NCBI GenBank assembly: GCA_958295905.1 | Contig: OY282382.1 | Span: forward strand, 5,204,910 to 5,268,909 | Length of the DNA: 64,000 bases | Origin: an uncultured Vicinamibacterales bacterium | GTDB taxonomy: Bacteria > Acidobacteriota > Vicinamibacteria > Vicinamibacterales > UBA8438 | Direction of reading: 5' to 3' | Part shown: positions 8,592 to 17,900 of the stretch, one piece after another | How the letters are laid out: the number at the start of each line of letters is the position of its first letter | Position numbering within the stretch: position 1 is the stretch's first letter | Notes under the pieces: generated by a model | What the model saw: only the letters and a program-made list of their open reading frames with translations | What the model was told of the DNA's origin: nothing | Databases searched by the model: none | Program-made: the position numbers and the translations under genes

Positions 8592-9599
8592 ATGGCGACA
8601 CGAGTAGGCATCAACGGATTCGGGCGTATCGGCCGCAACATCATGCGGGCCGCCAGGGGCGCGGGCGGGATCGAGATCGTGGCGGTGAACGACATCACCG
8701 ACGCCTCGACGCTCGCCCACCTGTTGAAGTACGACTCGGTGATGGGCAACCTCGATGACGCCGTCGCCGTTGACGGCGACGGCATCCGGGTGGGAGATCG
8801 GCGTTTCCGCGTCACCGCCGAGCGCGATCCGGCCAAACTGCCCTGGGGCGAGCTCGGCGTCGAGGTCGTGCTCGAATCGACCGGCCTCTTCGCGACACGC
8901 GACGACGCGGCCAAGCACCTCGCCGCCGGGGCCCGGCGGGTCATCATCACCGCCCCGGCCAAGCACCCCGATCTGACCGTCGTCCTCGGCGTGAACCACG
9001 ACCGCTACGACCCCGACCGGCACCGGATCATCTCGAACGCCTCCTGCACGACCAACTGTCTCGCCCCCGTCGCCAAGGTGCTGCACGAGCAGTTCGGCCT
9101 CAAGCGCGGGTGGATGACCACCGTGCACGCGTACACGAACGACCAGAAGCTCCTAGATCTCCCCCACAAGGACCTGCGCCGGGCCCGCTCGGCCGGACTC
9201 TCCATGATTCCCACGACCACCGGCGCCGCCGTCGCGGTGGGGGAAGTGCTGCCGGAGCTCAAGGGCAGGCTCGACGGCATCGCGATGCGGGTGCCGACCC
9301 CGAACGTGTCGGTGGTCGACCTCGTCGCCCAGGTCGACCGCCCCGCCACCGCCGAGACCGTGAATGCGGCCTTCGCCGCCGCCGCCGACGGCCCGCTGAG
9401 CGGGATCCTCCACGTGGCGACCGAGCCTCTCGTCTCGATCGATTTCAAGGGGAACCCCCACTCGTCCATCGTCGACGCCTCCTGCACGAGCGTCATGGAG
9501 GGCGACTTCGTGAAGCTGCTGTCCTGGTACGACAACGAATGGGGCTATTCGTCCCGCTGCGTGGACCTCATCCGGTTCCTCGCCGACAAGGGGCTGTAG
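8592..9599 (+). CDS. gap: Glyceraldehyde-3-phosphate dehydrogenase, type I
   Basis: Cytoplasmic GAPDH (335 aa) that oxidatively phosphorylates glyceraldehyde-3-phosphate with NAD(P). The Rossmann start is [19 protein letters not shown]. The active-site Cys lies in [18 protein letters not shown] (about residue 153), and the C-terminal [15 protein letters not shown] is diagnostic. The ATG at 8592 follows a purine-rich GGAGGAG element at 8574-8580, about 11 nt upstream. It is the first gene of a gap-pgk-tpiA cluster and is separated from pgk by a 182-nt gap carrying a hairpin and a dispersed repeat. Confidence 0.97.
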   Translation: MATRVGINGFGRIGRNIMRAARGAGGIEIVAVNDITDASTLAHLLKYDSVMGNLDDAVAVDGDGIRVGDRRFRVTAERDPAKLPWGELGVEVVLESTGLFATRDDAAKHLAAGARRVIITAPAKHPDLTVVLGVNHDRYDPDRHRIISNASCTTNCLAPVAKVLHEQFGLKRGWMTTVHAYTNDQKLLDLPHKDLRRARSAGLSMIPTTTGAAVAVGEVLPELKGRLDGIAMRVPTPNVSVVDLVAQVDRPATAETVNAAFAAAADGPLSGILHVATEPLVSIDFKGNPHSSIVDASCTSVMEGDFVKLLSWYDNEWGYSSRCVDLIRFLADKGL

Positions 9600-9631
9600 T
9601 GCATTGCCATGATTAAAAATGGGGTCGTCGA

Positions 9632-9659
9632 GGAACTCACTTCGGACCGAAAGAGTTCC
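9632..9659. other. hairpin in the gap-pgk spacer
   Basis: GGAACTC (9632-9638) is exactly complementary to GAGTTCC (9653-9659), and the enclosed segment has a second arm pair TTCGG/CCGAA. No T-run follows, so a classical rho-independent terminator is not supported. It may be an mRNA processing or stability element, or part of a repeat. Confidence 0.5.
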
Positions 9660-9722
9660 CATGCAGAGGAAATACATCGTTCGGCTCAAGTCCGTCTGTC
9701 TGAAGATTATGACGTGACGGAC
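9660..9722. repeat. dispersed repeat family E, copy 1
   Basis: CATCGTTCGGCTCAAGTCCG followed by TCTGTCTGAAGATTATGACG closely matches CGTCGTTCGACTCAGGTCCG followed by TCTATCCGAATCATGACGTG at about 60.85-60.90 kb. The two copies sit in unrelated intergenic gaps. Confidence 0.6.
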
Positions 9723-9781
9723 CAGTAGCCGCGCGGGAAGAACCGCGGCCCCGCGCCCTTCGACGGCGGCATCAGGCAACC

Positions 9782-10981
9782 GTGCGCAAGCGAACCCTCC
9801 ACGACCTCGATCTCGACGGGCGCCGGCTGTTCGTGCGCGTCGACTTCAACGTTCCCGTGCGCGACGGCGTCATCGGCGACGACACCCGGATTCGCGCCGC
9901 CCTCCCGACCCTGAGGCTCGCCCTCGACCGGGGGGCGACCCTCGTCGTCGGCTCCCATCTGGGCCGGCCGAAGGGGACCGCGAATCCGGCGTTCACGTTG
10001 CGGCCGATCGCGGCGCGCCTGGCGGAACTGCTCGGCCGCCCGGTCGTCTTCGCGCCCGACGCGATCGGCGAGCCGGTGGCCGCCGCGCTCGCCCAGGCCG
10101 GTCGCGGCGGCGTGGTGCTGCTCGAGAACCTCCGCTTCCACGCCGGCGAAGAGGCCAACGACCCCGCGTTCGCGGCCGCGCTGGCGGCGGCGGGCGACGC
10201 CTACGCCAACGACGCCTTCGGCGCCGCGCACCGGGCCCACGCCTCGACCGTCGGCATGGTGAGCCACATGGCGGACGCCGCCGCCGGTCTGCTGATGACG
10301 AAGGAGCTGCAGCATCTCGGCGCGCTCCTCCAGTCGCCGCCACGGCCGTTGGTCGGCATCCTCGGCGGCGCCAAGGTCTCGGGCAAGCTCGAGGTCATCG
10401 GCAACCTGCTTCCCCGCATCGACGCCCTGCTCATCGGCGGCGCCATGGCCTACACCTTCCTCCAGGCCCGCGGGCGCCCGGTGGGCCGATCTCTGGTGGA
10501 AGAATCGCTCCTCGACACCACCCTCGACCTCGAACGGGCCGCACGCGCCCACGGGGTGCGACTCGAGCTGCCGGGCGACCACGTCGTCGCCGACCGGCTC
10601 GACCCGGATGCCGCCCACGCCACCCTCGGCATCGCGGACCCCGCCATCGGAGACCGACTCGGCGTCGACATCGGTCCCGAGACCGTCGACCGCTACCGCG
10701 CGACCGTCGCCGCCGCCCGCACCGTGCTGTGGAACGGCCCGATGGGCGTGTTCGAGATCCCCGCCTTCGCCCACGGCACCCTCGCGGTCGCCAGGGCCGT
10801 CGCGGACAGCCCCGCGACCTCGATCGTCGGGGGGGGGGACTCGGTCGCCGCCATCCACCGGGCGGGGGTCGACGCCGACATCACCCACGTCTCGACCGGC
10901 GGCGGCGCGTCGCTGGAGTTCCTCGGCGGCCGCACCCTCCCGGGGGTCGCGGCGCTGCCGGACGCCGCCGGAGGGCGCTGA
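9782..10981 (+). CDS. pgk: Phosphoglycerate kinase
   Basis: Glycolytic PGK (399 aa), transferring phosphate between 1,3-bisphosphoglycerate and ADP. Family landmarks: [15 protein letters not shown] near residues 15-29 (substrate loop), SHLGRPKG near 58-65, the hinge-proximal [27 protein letters not shown] in the nucleotide domain, and the C-terminal [14 protein letters not shown]. The start codon is GTG, and alignment of the N-terminus with the family supports it. The stop is 3 nt before the tpiA start, so the two genes are co-translated neighbours. Confidence 0.96.
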   Translation: MRKRTLHDLDLDGRRLFVRVDFNVPVRDGVIGDDTRIRAALPTLRLALDRGATLVVGSHLGRPKGTANPAFTLRPIAARLAELLGRPVVFAPDAIGEPVAAALAQAGRGGVVLLENLRFHAGEEANDPAFAAALAAAGDAYANDAFGAAHRAHASTVGMVSHMADAAAGLLMTKELQHLGALLQSPPRPLVGILGGAKVSGKLEVIGNLLPRIDALLIGGAMAYTFLQARGRPVGRSLVEESLLDTTLDLERAARAHGVRLELPGDHVVADRLDPDAAHATLGIADPAIGDRLGVDIGPETVDRYRATVAAARTVLWNGPMGVFEIPAFAHGTLAVARAVADSPATSIVGGGDSVAAIHRAGVDADITHVSTGGGASLEFLGGRTLPGVAALPDAAGGR

Positions 10982-10984
10982 CCC

Positions 10985-11773
10985 GTGTCGAGAAGGCCTC
11001 TCATCGCCGCCAACTGGAAGATGCACAAGACCGTCCGCGAAGCGGTCGACTATGCGGGCGAGCTCGTCCCGCGCGTCCGGGACGTCACCGACGTCGACAT
11101 CGTGCTCGCCCCGCCGTTCCCGGCCCTGCCGGCCCTGGTTGACGCGCTGGCGGACCTCGCCGCCGCCGGACGGATCGCGGTGGCGTCGCAGAACGTCCAC
11201 GCCGAACCGCACGGCGCCTTCACCGGGGAGGTCAGCCCGCCCATCCTCCAGGCGTCCGGCGTCACCCTCGCCATCATCGGCCATTCCGAACGCCGCCGCC
11301 TGTTCGGGGAGACGGACAGCGGCGTCAACGCCAAGACGCGGGCCGCCGCCGCCGCCGGATTGACGCCGATCGTCTGTGTCGGCGAGACCCTCGAGGAACG
11401 TGAAGCCGACCGCACCTTCGACGTCCTCGACCGCCAGATCGCCCAGGGTCTCGCAGGCCTGCCGCCGGCCCGTGCGGGCGGCGCCGTCGTCGCCTACGAA
11501 CCGGTCTGGGCCATCGGGACCGGCCGCGTCGCCAGCCCCGACCAGGCCAACGCCGCCCACCGCCGCATCCGGGGCCGGCTCGCCACCCTTTTCGGCGACG
11601 CCGCCGGCGGCGCGTGCCGCATCATCTACGGCGGCAGCGTCAAGCCCGGCAACGCGGCCGCGCTGATGGCGCAACCCCACGTCGACGGCGCCCTCGTCGG
11701 CGGCGCCAGTCTCGACCCCGTCGCCTTCGCCGAAATCGTGGCGGCCAGCCGGCCACGCGCCCAACCGTCATGA
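10985..11773 (+). CDS. tpiA: Triose-phosphate isomerase
   Basis: TIM barrel of 262 aa interconverting dihydroxyacetone phosphate and glyceraldehyde-3-phosphate. N-terminal AANWKMHKT holds the active-site Asn/Lys. The electrophile His is in IIGHSERRRLFGE, the catalytic Glu is in VAYEPVWAIGTG, and the phosphate loop GGSVKPGNAAALM is present. The start codon is GTG, 3 nt after pgk. The coding end runs into a tandem copy of repeat family A. Confidence 0.97.
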   Translation: MSRRPLIAANWKMHKTVREAVDYAGELVPRVRDVTDVDIVLAPPFPALPALVDALADLAAAGRIAVASQNVHAEPHGAFTGEVSPPILQASGVTLAIIGHSERRRLFGETDSGVNAKTRAAAAAGLTPIVCVGETLEEREADRTFDVLDRQIAQGLAGLPPARAGGAVVAYEPVWAIGTGRVASPDQANAAHRRIRGRLATLFGDAAGGACRIIYGGSVKPGNAAALMAQPHVDGALVGGASLDPVAFAEIVAASRPRAQPS

Positions 11774-11885
11774 CGGGGACGCCGATCACCCCGACGCCGC
11801 GAAACGTCGGGACCTGTTCAGAGGAACCGTCATGATCGGGGACGCCGATCACCCCGACGCCACGAAACGTCGGGACCTGTTCAGA
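11765..11885. repeat. two tandem partial copies of repeat family A
   Basis: ACCGTCATGACGGGGACGCC... and ACCGTCATGATCGGGGACGC... are two roughly 62-nt head-to-tail copies, each ending CGTCGGGACCTGTTCAGAGG. The first overlaps the last codons and stop of tpiA. The same core is found singly at 2.03-2.09 kb and 46.90-46.97 kb. Confidence 0.85.
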
Positions 11886-11911
11886 GGAAATAGCCGTATA
11901 ATGGAAAAACG

Positions 11912-12304
11912 ATGCTGAGCATTCTCCTCACCGCCCTGCACGTGTTCGTGTGCCTATTCCTGCTGGTCGTGGTCCTGATGCAGCAGGGCAAGGGCGGCGG
12001 CCTGCAGGCCGCCTTCGGCGGCAGCGGCAGCGACGCCGCCTTCGGCGCCCGCGCCAGCGCCACCGTGCTGACCCGGGCCACGACGGTGCTCGGCACCCTG
12101 TTCATGATCGGGTCGATGACCCTCGCCATCATGGGGCAGCGCGGCACGAGCTCGGTGCTCAGCGGCGTGGACGGTCCCGGCTTCCAGCCTCCGGCTCCGA
12201 TATCCGCGCCGGCCGACGCCGCCCTCGCACCGGACGCCGAGGCCGCGGCCGATGCCGATCCGGAGAGCGACGAGTCGGCCGACGCGCCGGAAGAACCTCA
12301 GTAG
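11912..12304 (+). CDS. secG: Preprotein translocase subunit SecG
   Basis: Small SecYEG subunit (130 aa). Residues 1-22 form the first membrane helix (LSILLTALHVFVCLFLLVVV), followed by the SecG loop MQQGKGGGLQAAFGGSGSDAAFG. A second helix spans about 50-73 (ATTVLGTLFMIGSMTLAIMG). The C-terminal 50 residues are an Ala/Pro/acidic tail, longer than in E. coli. A TATAAT lies at 11897-11902, only 10 nt before the ATG, and Shine-Dalgarno pairing is weak. The transcript could therefore be nearly leaderless, or the hexamer could be fortuitous. tpiA-secG adjacency is common in many bacteria. Confidence 0.93.
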   Translation: MLSILLTALHVFVCLFLLVVVLMQQGKGGGLQAAFGGSGSDAAFGARASATVLTRATTVLGTLFMIGSMTLAIMGQRGTSSVLSGVDGPGFQPPAPISAPADAALAPDAEAAADADPESDESADAPEEPQ

Positions 12305-12323
12305 GACCCGTCTCACCACCCAC

Positions 12324-12411
12324 GCGGAAGTGGCGGAACTGGCAGACGCACTAGCTTGAGGGGCTAGCGAGCCAATGGCTCATGGGGGTTCAAATCCCCC
12401 CTTCCGCACCA
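12324..12411 (+). tRNA. tRNA-Leu (GAG anticodon)
   Basis: An 88-nt class II tRNA. Acceptor GCGGAAG pairs with CTTCCGC. The anticodon stem CTAGC/GCTAG holds loop TTGAGGG, giving anticodon GAG. A variable arm follows (GAGCCAATGGCTC), and the T-arm is GGGGGTTCAAATCCCCC. Discriminator A plus an encoded CCA end it. It marks the left edge of the defence island, and tRNA 3' ends are usual integration sites, but I found no second copy of its 3' end inside the window. Confidence 0.96.
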
Positions 12412-12682
12412 TCGATTCCGGGTCCTCCGATCTACCGGGGACCCCACCGCTATCGTCCCTGCACCGGCCCTGCCGCAGTTCGACCGCCACCGCGTCGTCT
12501 CGCCGCGGCAATGAGGCCACGGGCTCACCCGGTGCCGGCCAAGAGTGTCAATAGTCGCACGAGATTATGTCAATCTGGACAGGTCGTCGACCACAACATG
12601 TAGCGGGTCGGGGTGACGAGGCGTTCCAGACCGCGTTCGAAGGTGTCGGTGGTGCCGTGCGCCGTATCGGAGCGTGGGCTGC
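12412..12682. other. non-coding gap at island left edge, possible gene remnant
   Basis: No gene is supported in these 271 nt. They include an A+T-richer patch (GTCAATAGTCGCACGAGATT, then ATGTCAATCTGGACA at about 12565-12580). A short open stretch on the minus strand looks like the decayed end of a coding sequence. I see no tRNA-derived direct repeat. Confidence 0.4.
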
Positions 12683-13189
12683 TCAACGACTCCTCCAATC
12701 GAACTGGACATCAAGCTCGCGCAGCATCTGGAACGTGTCCTGCTGAAGAATACTGAACCTGTGACACACGTTGCCCAGCGGCACGCGCCGATTCACGTTC
12801 GGATTGTACTGTTCGTGCGTAACGACTACAGCGTCGTGGACCTTCGCATACGCCGCGAGCCATCCATCGGCCGCCGCCGCAAATTCCGCCTTGGCTTCGC
12901 GCCGAAACTGCGCGTTGCCTTGAACCCAGTCCATCATCTCCGCAAAGGCATCACTCACGTTCGGCTCGGCGGATGGCACGAACAACCCATCAGGTCCCTC
13001 CTTTACCCATTGCGCCAGCACATCGCGCCCTGCCAACAACTCGGCGCAGACTTTGTCGATGCTGACCACTCGCTGCCTGCCGCCGTAGTGACGCAGACAC
13101 GTCCAGAAACCCGGGCACAGGTCCAGTCCGTAGTAGCGCCTGTGCGCTTCGATGAAGACGTTCGCGTCGAGCGCGAATACGCAGTTCAC
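12683..13189 (-). CDS. DUF4411 family protein (PIN-like), partner of ImmA-type protein
   Basis: A 168-residue protein of the DUF4411 family, starting MNCVFALDANVFIEAHRRYY. The early ALDANVF with conserved Asp, the central VSIDKVCAEL, and the later DAVVVTHEQYNP are consistent with a PIN-like nuclease fold with spaced acidic residues. Its ATG overlaps the stop of the upstream XRE/ImmA gene (ATGA). DUF4411 genes are very commonly paired with an XRE-HTH/ImmA-IrrE protease gene, an arrangement considered toxin-antitoxin-like. It is the last gene of the island's minus-strand run. Confidence 0.8.
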   Translation of the reverse strand: MNCVFALDANVFIEAHRRYYGLDLCPGFWTCLRHYGGRQRVVSIDKVCAELLAGRDVLAQWVKEGPDGLFVPSAEPNVSDAFAEMMDWVQGNAQFRREAKAEFAAAADGWLAAYAKVHDAVVVTHEQYNPNVNRRVPLGNVCHRFSILQQDTFQMLRELDVQFDWRSR

Positions 13190-14349
13190 GTGGTCGGCTC
13201 CAAGGACCGTGCGAAGGTGTCGAAAGCGTCACCGCGCAATCCCGTAAGGGCATACGCCTCACGGTAGGACAGCCGGCCTTCGTTCACTGCGCGTCGAACC
13301 GCTGAGCCGAATCGGCGGCCGATGCGAATGTTCTGGCTGTTCCAGAAGTGGCCGCCGGTCCTCTCGTCTGCTCTGTAAGCTTCCTGTTGCTGGTACGTGC
13401 GGTAGAAGCTGCGGAACTCCTCCGAATCGACCAAGTGCAGGTGCAGCGTCCGCCAAGCGGCGACCAAAACGCTTACCTTGAACTGCCTTGCCACGGTCTG
13501 GATCGAGTTGGTGATCGTGCCCACCCGCCTCCAGCGTACCATCAGCTCGTCTGTAGGTACTAAAAACTCGGCTGCAGCCCTGTTGCAGAATCGCTCCGTG
13601 CCATGCCTTGGGGGCTGCGCAACGTCCAGGCTCGACACGCCGGCCGCAGCAGCAAATACATGCGCGAGTTCGTGGGCCAGTGTGAACATCTGAGCCGCTC
13701 TGAAGTCCGCGCTGTTGACGAAAACCAGTGGTGCGTAGTTGTCGATCAGCGCGAATCCCTGAAACTCGTTCCGGTCCAGCCTGCGATGCGTGTTGTTGCC
13801 CACGATGCCGTTGAACACGACCAGTACGCCATGCGCTTCCGCGCGCTCCCGGAGGTGCCGTAGCGCATCCGTCCACGAGCGCCGTCTTGCAGCCCAGCCA
13901 GGTTCCAGCTCCAGATGCTCTCGCATCGCCGAGGCGGCATCCGCGGGGCGGGAACCCGGGTCGCAGCAACCGACGAAGGGCAGCACATCGGCACCGTCCT
14001 CGATCAACTCGTCGCGCATCCAGACCTGCCGACGCGCCATCACATGCACCGTGTCGAGGAGATCCGGACTCGGCCGCGCCGGCCGCACTTCCGGTGCGCG
14101 GAAATCCGGTATCGGCAGGTCGTCGTCCGGCGGTTCACGCAAGTAGAGATAGCCGAGAGGCGTGTAGGTGCGCCGCGCCAGCCTGTCCGCTTGCGAGATG
14201 CTGATCTGTCCGGACCGTTCCCATTCCACAACTTGGTCCGTTCGGACTCCCACCTTGGCGGCGAGCGTCTCCGTTCCGAGTCCGGCCCGTTCCCGAGCCC
14301 AACGCAGCACCGCGGGTTGCAGCGTCTGCTGCATGCGCCGTCCGCTCAC
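13186..14349 (-). CDS. XRE-type HTH and ImmA/IrrE metallopeptidase-domain protein
   Basis: A 387-residue regulator with an N-terminal helix-turn-helix (residues about 12-70, RERAGLGTETLAAKVGVRTD) and a COG2856 zinc peptidase domain marked by FTLAHELAHVFAAAAGVSS, where HELAH supplies the zinc ligands and catalytic Glu. The GTG at 14349 is preferred over the ATG at 14334. It has a GAGGAGG ribosome-binding site 7 nt upstream and overlaps the preceding reading frame by 4 nt. Family members cleave or bind repressors. With the DUF4411 gene it forms a likely regulator/effector pair. Confidence 0.85.
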   Translation of the reverse strand: MSGRRMQQTLQPAVLRWARERAGLGTETLAAKVGVRTDQVVEWERSGQISISQADRLARRTYTPLGYLYLREPPDDDLPIPDFRAPEVRPARPSPDLLDTVHVMARRQVWMRDELIEDGADVLPFVGCCDPGSRPADAASAMREHLELEPGWAARRRSWTDALRHLRERAEAHGVLVVFNGIVGNNTHRRLDRNEFQGFALIDNYAPLVFVNSADFRAAQMFTLAHELAHVFAAAAGVSSLDVAQPPRHGTERFCNRAAAEFLVPTDELMVRWRRVGTITNSIQTVARQFKVSVLVAAWRTLHLHLVDSEEFRSFYRTYQQQEAYRADERTGGHFWNSQNIRIGRRFGSAVRRAVNEGRLSYREAYALTGLRGDAFDTFARSLEPTT

Positions 14350-14954
14350 GCCGGTGCCTCCTCGTCTTCCGCACCGCCGCCGGCCCATCGGGTCGGACTT
14401 CTGTGCTCGGTCTCCGTCGTGGCCACTTCTCCTTCGTTACGCAACGCCTCTGCGGGATCTCGTCCGGTTCCGTCACACTCGGTACAGAGCATCGCTGTTT
14501 CTCCTTGGATAGAACCGTTCGTCATCTTCGCGTCCAGATACGCCAGGATGCCTTCTGCGTGGTTCGGAACAACCCCTGCACCCTTGAAAATGTCTCCGAA
14601 TCGGATTTCGAACCACGAATCCGATCCCGGTATCACGAAATCGATCCGTTGTGCGGGCCAACTCCCCGAAGAAAGCCAAGCCGCAGAGCGCGCCATACCA
14701 GATGCCCCCCTCCGGTTTCAGAGCCGCGAACAAAGCGCTGATGGGCTCCGCGACTGTCCAGAGCACTCCGTACGTCGCAAGCAGCCGGAAACGAGCTTTC
14801 GGATATCGAGTCTGGTTACGCACCTGACCTCGGCGCCCACCCCCCGATGTTGTGACGGCCGCGGCATCGTCCCACCGACAGCTTCGGCGTGTGCTCGCCG
14901 GCGTACGGTGGCGGTAGGTTCGGTCATCGAGGTCGACACCGTGCGGGCGCTCAC
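14346..14954 (-). pseudogene. hypothetical gene following hsdR, split by two compensating frameshifts
   Basis: Coding-like sequence runs between hsdR and the ImmA gene but switches frame twice. A GTG at 14954 overlaps the hsdR stop (GTGA). A second frame carries ARFRLLATYGVLWTVAEPIS and ALKPEGGIWYGALCGLAFFG (about 14790-14660). The first frame then resumes with RIDFVIPGSDSWFEIRFGDI and a CTECDGTG zinc-type motif (about 14650-14440). The total length is a multiple of three, so two opposite indels near about 14820 and 14656 (a GGGG/CCC context) would restore one protein of about 200 aa. Whether these are mutations or assembly errors cannot be told. No function is recognised. Confidence 0.5.
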
Positions 14955-17900
14955 ATGGTAGCTGCTTGTTCACAGGCCAGCTCGAACACCGCGCCAGTCA
15001 TCCACCGCTTGAAGTCTTCGTTGTCCATGAACTGCTTGAAGAGCTCGGCGTCGTCTTTCACCATATCGGTCACGATCCGCGCCAGCACCTTGTCGTGTTC
15101 GATGCGCGCGTTGGCGTTGTCGGAGTTCCGCCGCGCGTTCCGGAACTTCGCGTCCGCGGCCACCTTGGCCGGAATCGTCTTGGTGATGAGTTGGCCGACG
15201 CGGTCGCTATCCTCCCACGTTATGCCGCCGAACAGGTCGTTGAACGTCTGGAGGATGTTCGAAAGCCGGTCGAGCTCGGGCTCCGGCGGGTGGCCGCCGC
15301 CGCTGGTCGGCACCGGGTCGATCTCGCCGTCCTCGTCGGGCAGCAGGATCTTCTGGACCGCGCGCTTTTCGACGCGGTAGCTGTCCATGTCGATGGCGTC
15401 GAGGATGCCCTTCGATAGGTCCTCCTCCGCTGGTGACGGCAGCTTCGGGATCAGGAAGTTCAGGAAGATTGACCGCTTCTCCCACCCGGCGTTCGTGTAC
15501 GGCAGGACGCACGACAGGAAACCGTACGTGCGGACGAAGGCCTTGCCCTTGCTCTTGAAGTCCACCTGTGCGTCTTCGTCCAGATCGTGCGTGTACACGG
15601 CTGCGCACCTGTCGAGGATCGGATCGATTTGGTCGCGCTCGGCGCCGCCGAGGTAGCGCTGGACGAGGGCGTCGACCTGTTTGGGCGAGTAGACCTCGGC
15701 CGCGTCGAGATCGGCCTGCAGGTCGTGCAGCTTGTCGGGGTCGGTTTCGTCGCCGAGGATCGTCGTGCGGTAGTAGTCGGCGAAGGCCTCGCGGATGTTG
15801 TTGACCTCGTTCACGAAGTCGAGCACGAAGACGTCGTGCTTCTTCGGATGCGCCCGGTTCAGGCGCGACAGCGTCTGCACCGCTTTGACGCCGGACAGGG
15901 TCTTGTCCACGTACATCGTGTGCAGCAGCGGCTCGTCGTAGCCGGTCTGGAACTTGTCGGCGCAGACGAGGAAGCGGTACGGCTCCTCCTGGATCTTCTG
16001 GGCGATCTGGCCGGACGGGAAGCCGTTCAGCGACGCCTCGGTCACCTTCTGCCCGCCGAACTCGGACTCGCCCGAGAAGGCCACGATCGCGCGGTACTGG
16101 CTCTTGCGCTCTCGCAGGTAGTCGCGGATGGCGTGGAAGTACTGGATTGCGCGCTCGATGCCGTTGGTGACCACCATTGCCCGCGCCGCGCCGCCGATCT
16201 TGTTCTTGGCGATGACCTGCTCGTGGAAGTGGTCGACCAGGATCTCGGCCTTCAGGCGGACCGCGTGGTCGTGGCCCTCGACGAAGCGCCGCAGCTTCTT
16301 CTGCGCCTTCTTGACGTCGAACTCGGGGTCGTCCTCTACCGTCTTGGCGAGCCGGTAGTAGCTGGCCACCGGCGTGTAGTGCGTCAGCACGTCCAGGATG
16401 AAGCCTTCCTGGATCGCCTGCTTCATGGTGTAGCGGTGGAAGGCGTGGCGCCGGACGGCGCCGTCGGGTTGCGGGTCCGGCTCGCCGAAGATCTCCAGCG
16501 TCTTGTTCTTCGGGGTGGCGGTGAACGCGAAGTAGCTGGCGTTGGGGAGCAGCTTACGCGACTCCATCACGCGGTTGATCCGATCCTCGAAGGTCTCGTC
16601 CTCGGCTGCCTCTCCGGCCGCTCCGAGCGCGGCCGACATGGACGCCGACGTGCGGCCGCCTTGGCTGGAGTGGGCCTCGTCGATCATGATGGCGAACCGC
16701 CGGGTGCGCTGCTCGTCGCCGATCTCGTCGAGGATGAAGGCGAACTTCTGGACGGTCGAGATGATGATCTTCTTGCCCGCGTCGATGAACTTCCGAAGGT
16801 CTCCGGAGTGCTCCGCGTGCTCTACAGTCGCGCCGACTTGCGCGTATTGCTTGATAGTGTCGCGGATCTGGCGGTCGAGGATGAGCCGGTCGGTGACGAC
16901 GATGATCGAGTCGAAGACCGGGGTGCCGTCCTTCGCGAGGCCGATCAGTTGGTGCGCCAGCCACGCGATGGAATTGCTCTTGCCGCTGCCCGCCGAGTGC
17001 TGGATCAGGCAGCGCCGGCCGGCCCCGTGCGCCGCGGCGTCGGCCAGCAGCCGGCGCACGACATCGAGCTGGTGATAGCGGGGCCAGATCTGCGTCCGCT
17101 TCTTCCGCCCGGTCTTCTCGTCCTTGGTCTCGACGACTTGGGCGTAATTCTCCAGGATGTTGGTGAGGCTCCAGCGGGCCAGCACTCGGCGCCACAGGTA
17201 GTCGGTCTTGATGCCGCTTGGGTTGGGCGGGTTCCCCGCGCCGTCGTTCCAGCCTTCGTTGAACGGCAGGAACCAGGACCTCTTCCCCTGGAGATGCGTG
17301 CAGAAGCGCGCCTCGTTTTCATCCACCGCGAAGTGGGCTACGCAGCGACCGAACTCGAACAGCTTCTCGCGCGGGTTGCGGTCCCTCTTGTACTGCTCGA
17401 CCGCATCGGCCACCGTCTGCTTGGTCAGGTTGTTCTTCAACTCGAAGGTGAAGACCGGCAGGCCGTTGATGAAGAGCCCGATGTCGAGCGCCCGCTGCGT
17501 CTCGTCGCGGCTGTAGCGAAGCTGCCGGACGACAGTGAAGCGGTTCTGTTCGAAGCGTTCCTGCGCCTCCGGGTTTCCGGCCGATGGCGTGCCGTAGAAC
17601 AGAGCCAGATCGTACGCGCCGTGTTTCACGCCGTGGCGCAGCACCTCGATGGTGCCGCGCTTGGAGATCTGGCCCTGCAGCCGGGCCAGGAACTTGCGCC
17701 GCGTCGGGCCGTCCTCGTTCAGTGCCAGCGACGCGGCGGCGTCCGGTTGGGTCGCTCGCAGGAATGCGCCGAGCTGGACCCGGTCGACGCAGAACTCGCG
17801 GTCGTAATCGCGGACACCGCCGCCGCTCCAGCCGACGCCGCCGTACCCGGAGCGGGCCTCGGCGGCTCGCCCGTCCTGCGGCGGATCGCAGGGATGGCCG

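Noticed and set aside
9632..9659. Rho-independent terminator after gap
   Set aside because: The stem is good but no T-rich tract follows on either strand, so it is listed only as a hairpin.
9707..11764. 685-codon minus-strand frame opposite pgk and tpiA
   Set aside because: It is antisense to two genes with full catalytic motifs; its Gly/Asp/Arg-rich translation has no family features and reflects G+C-rich codon shadows.
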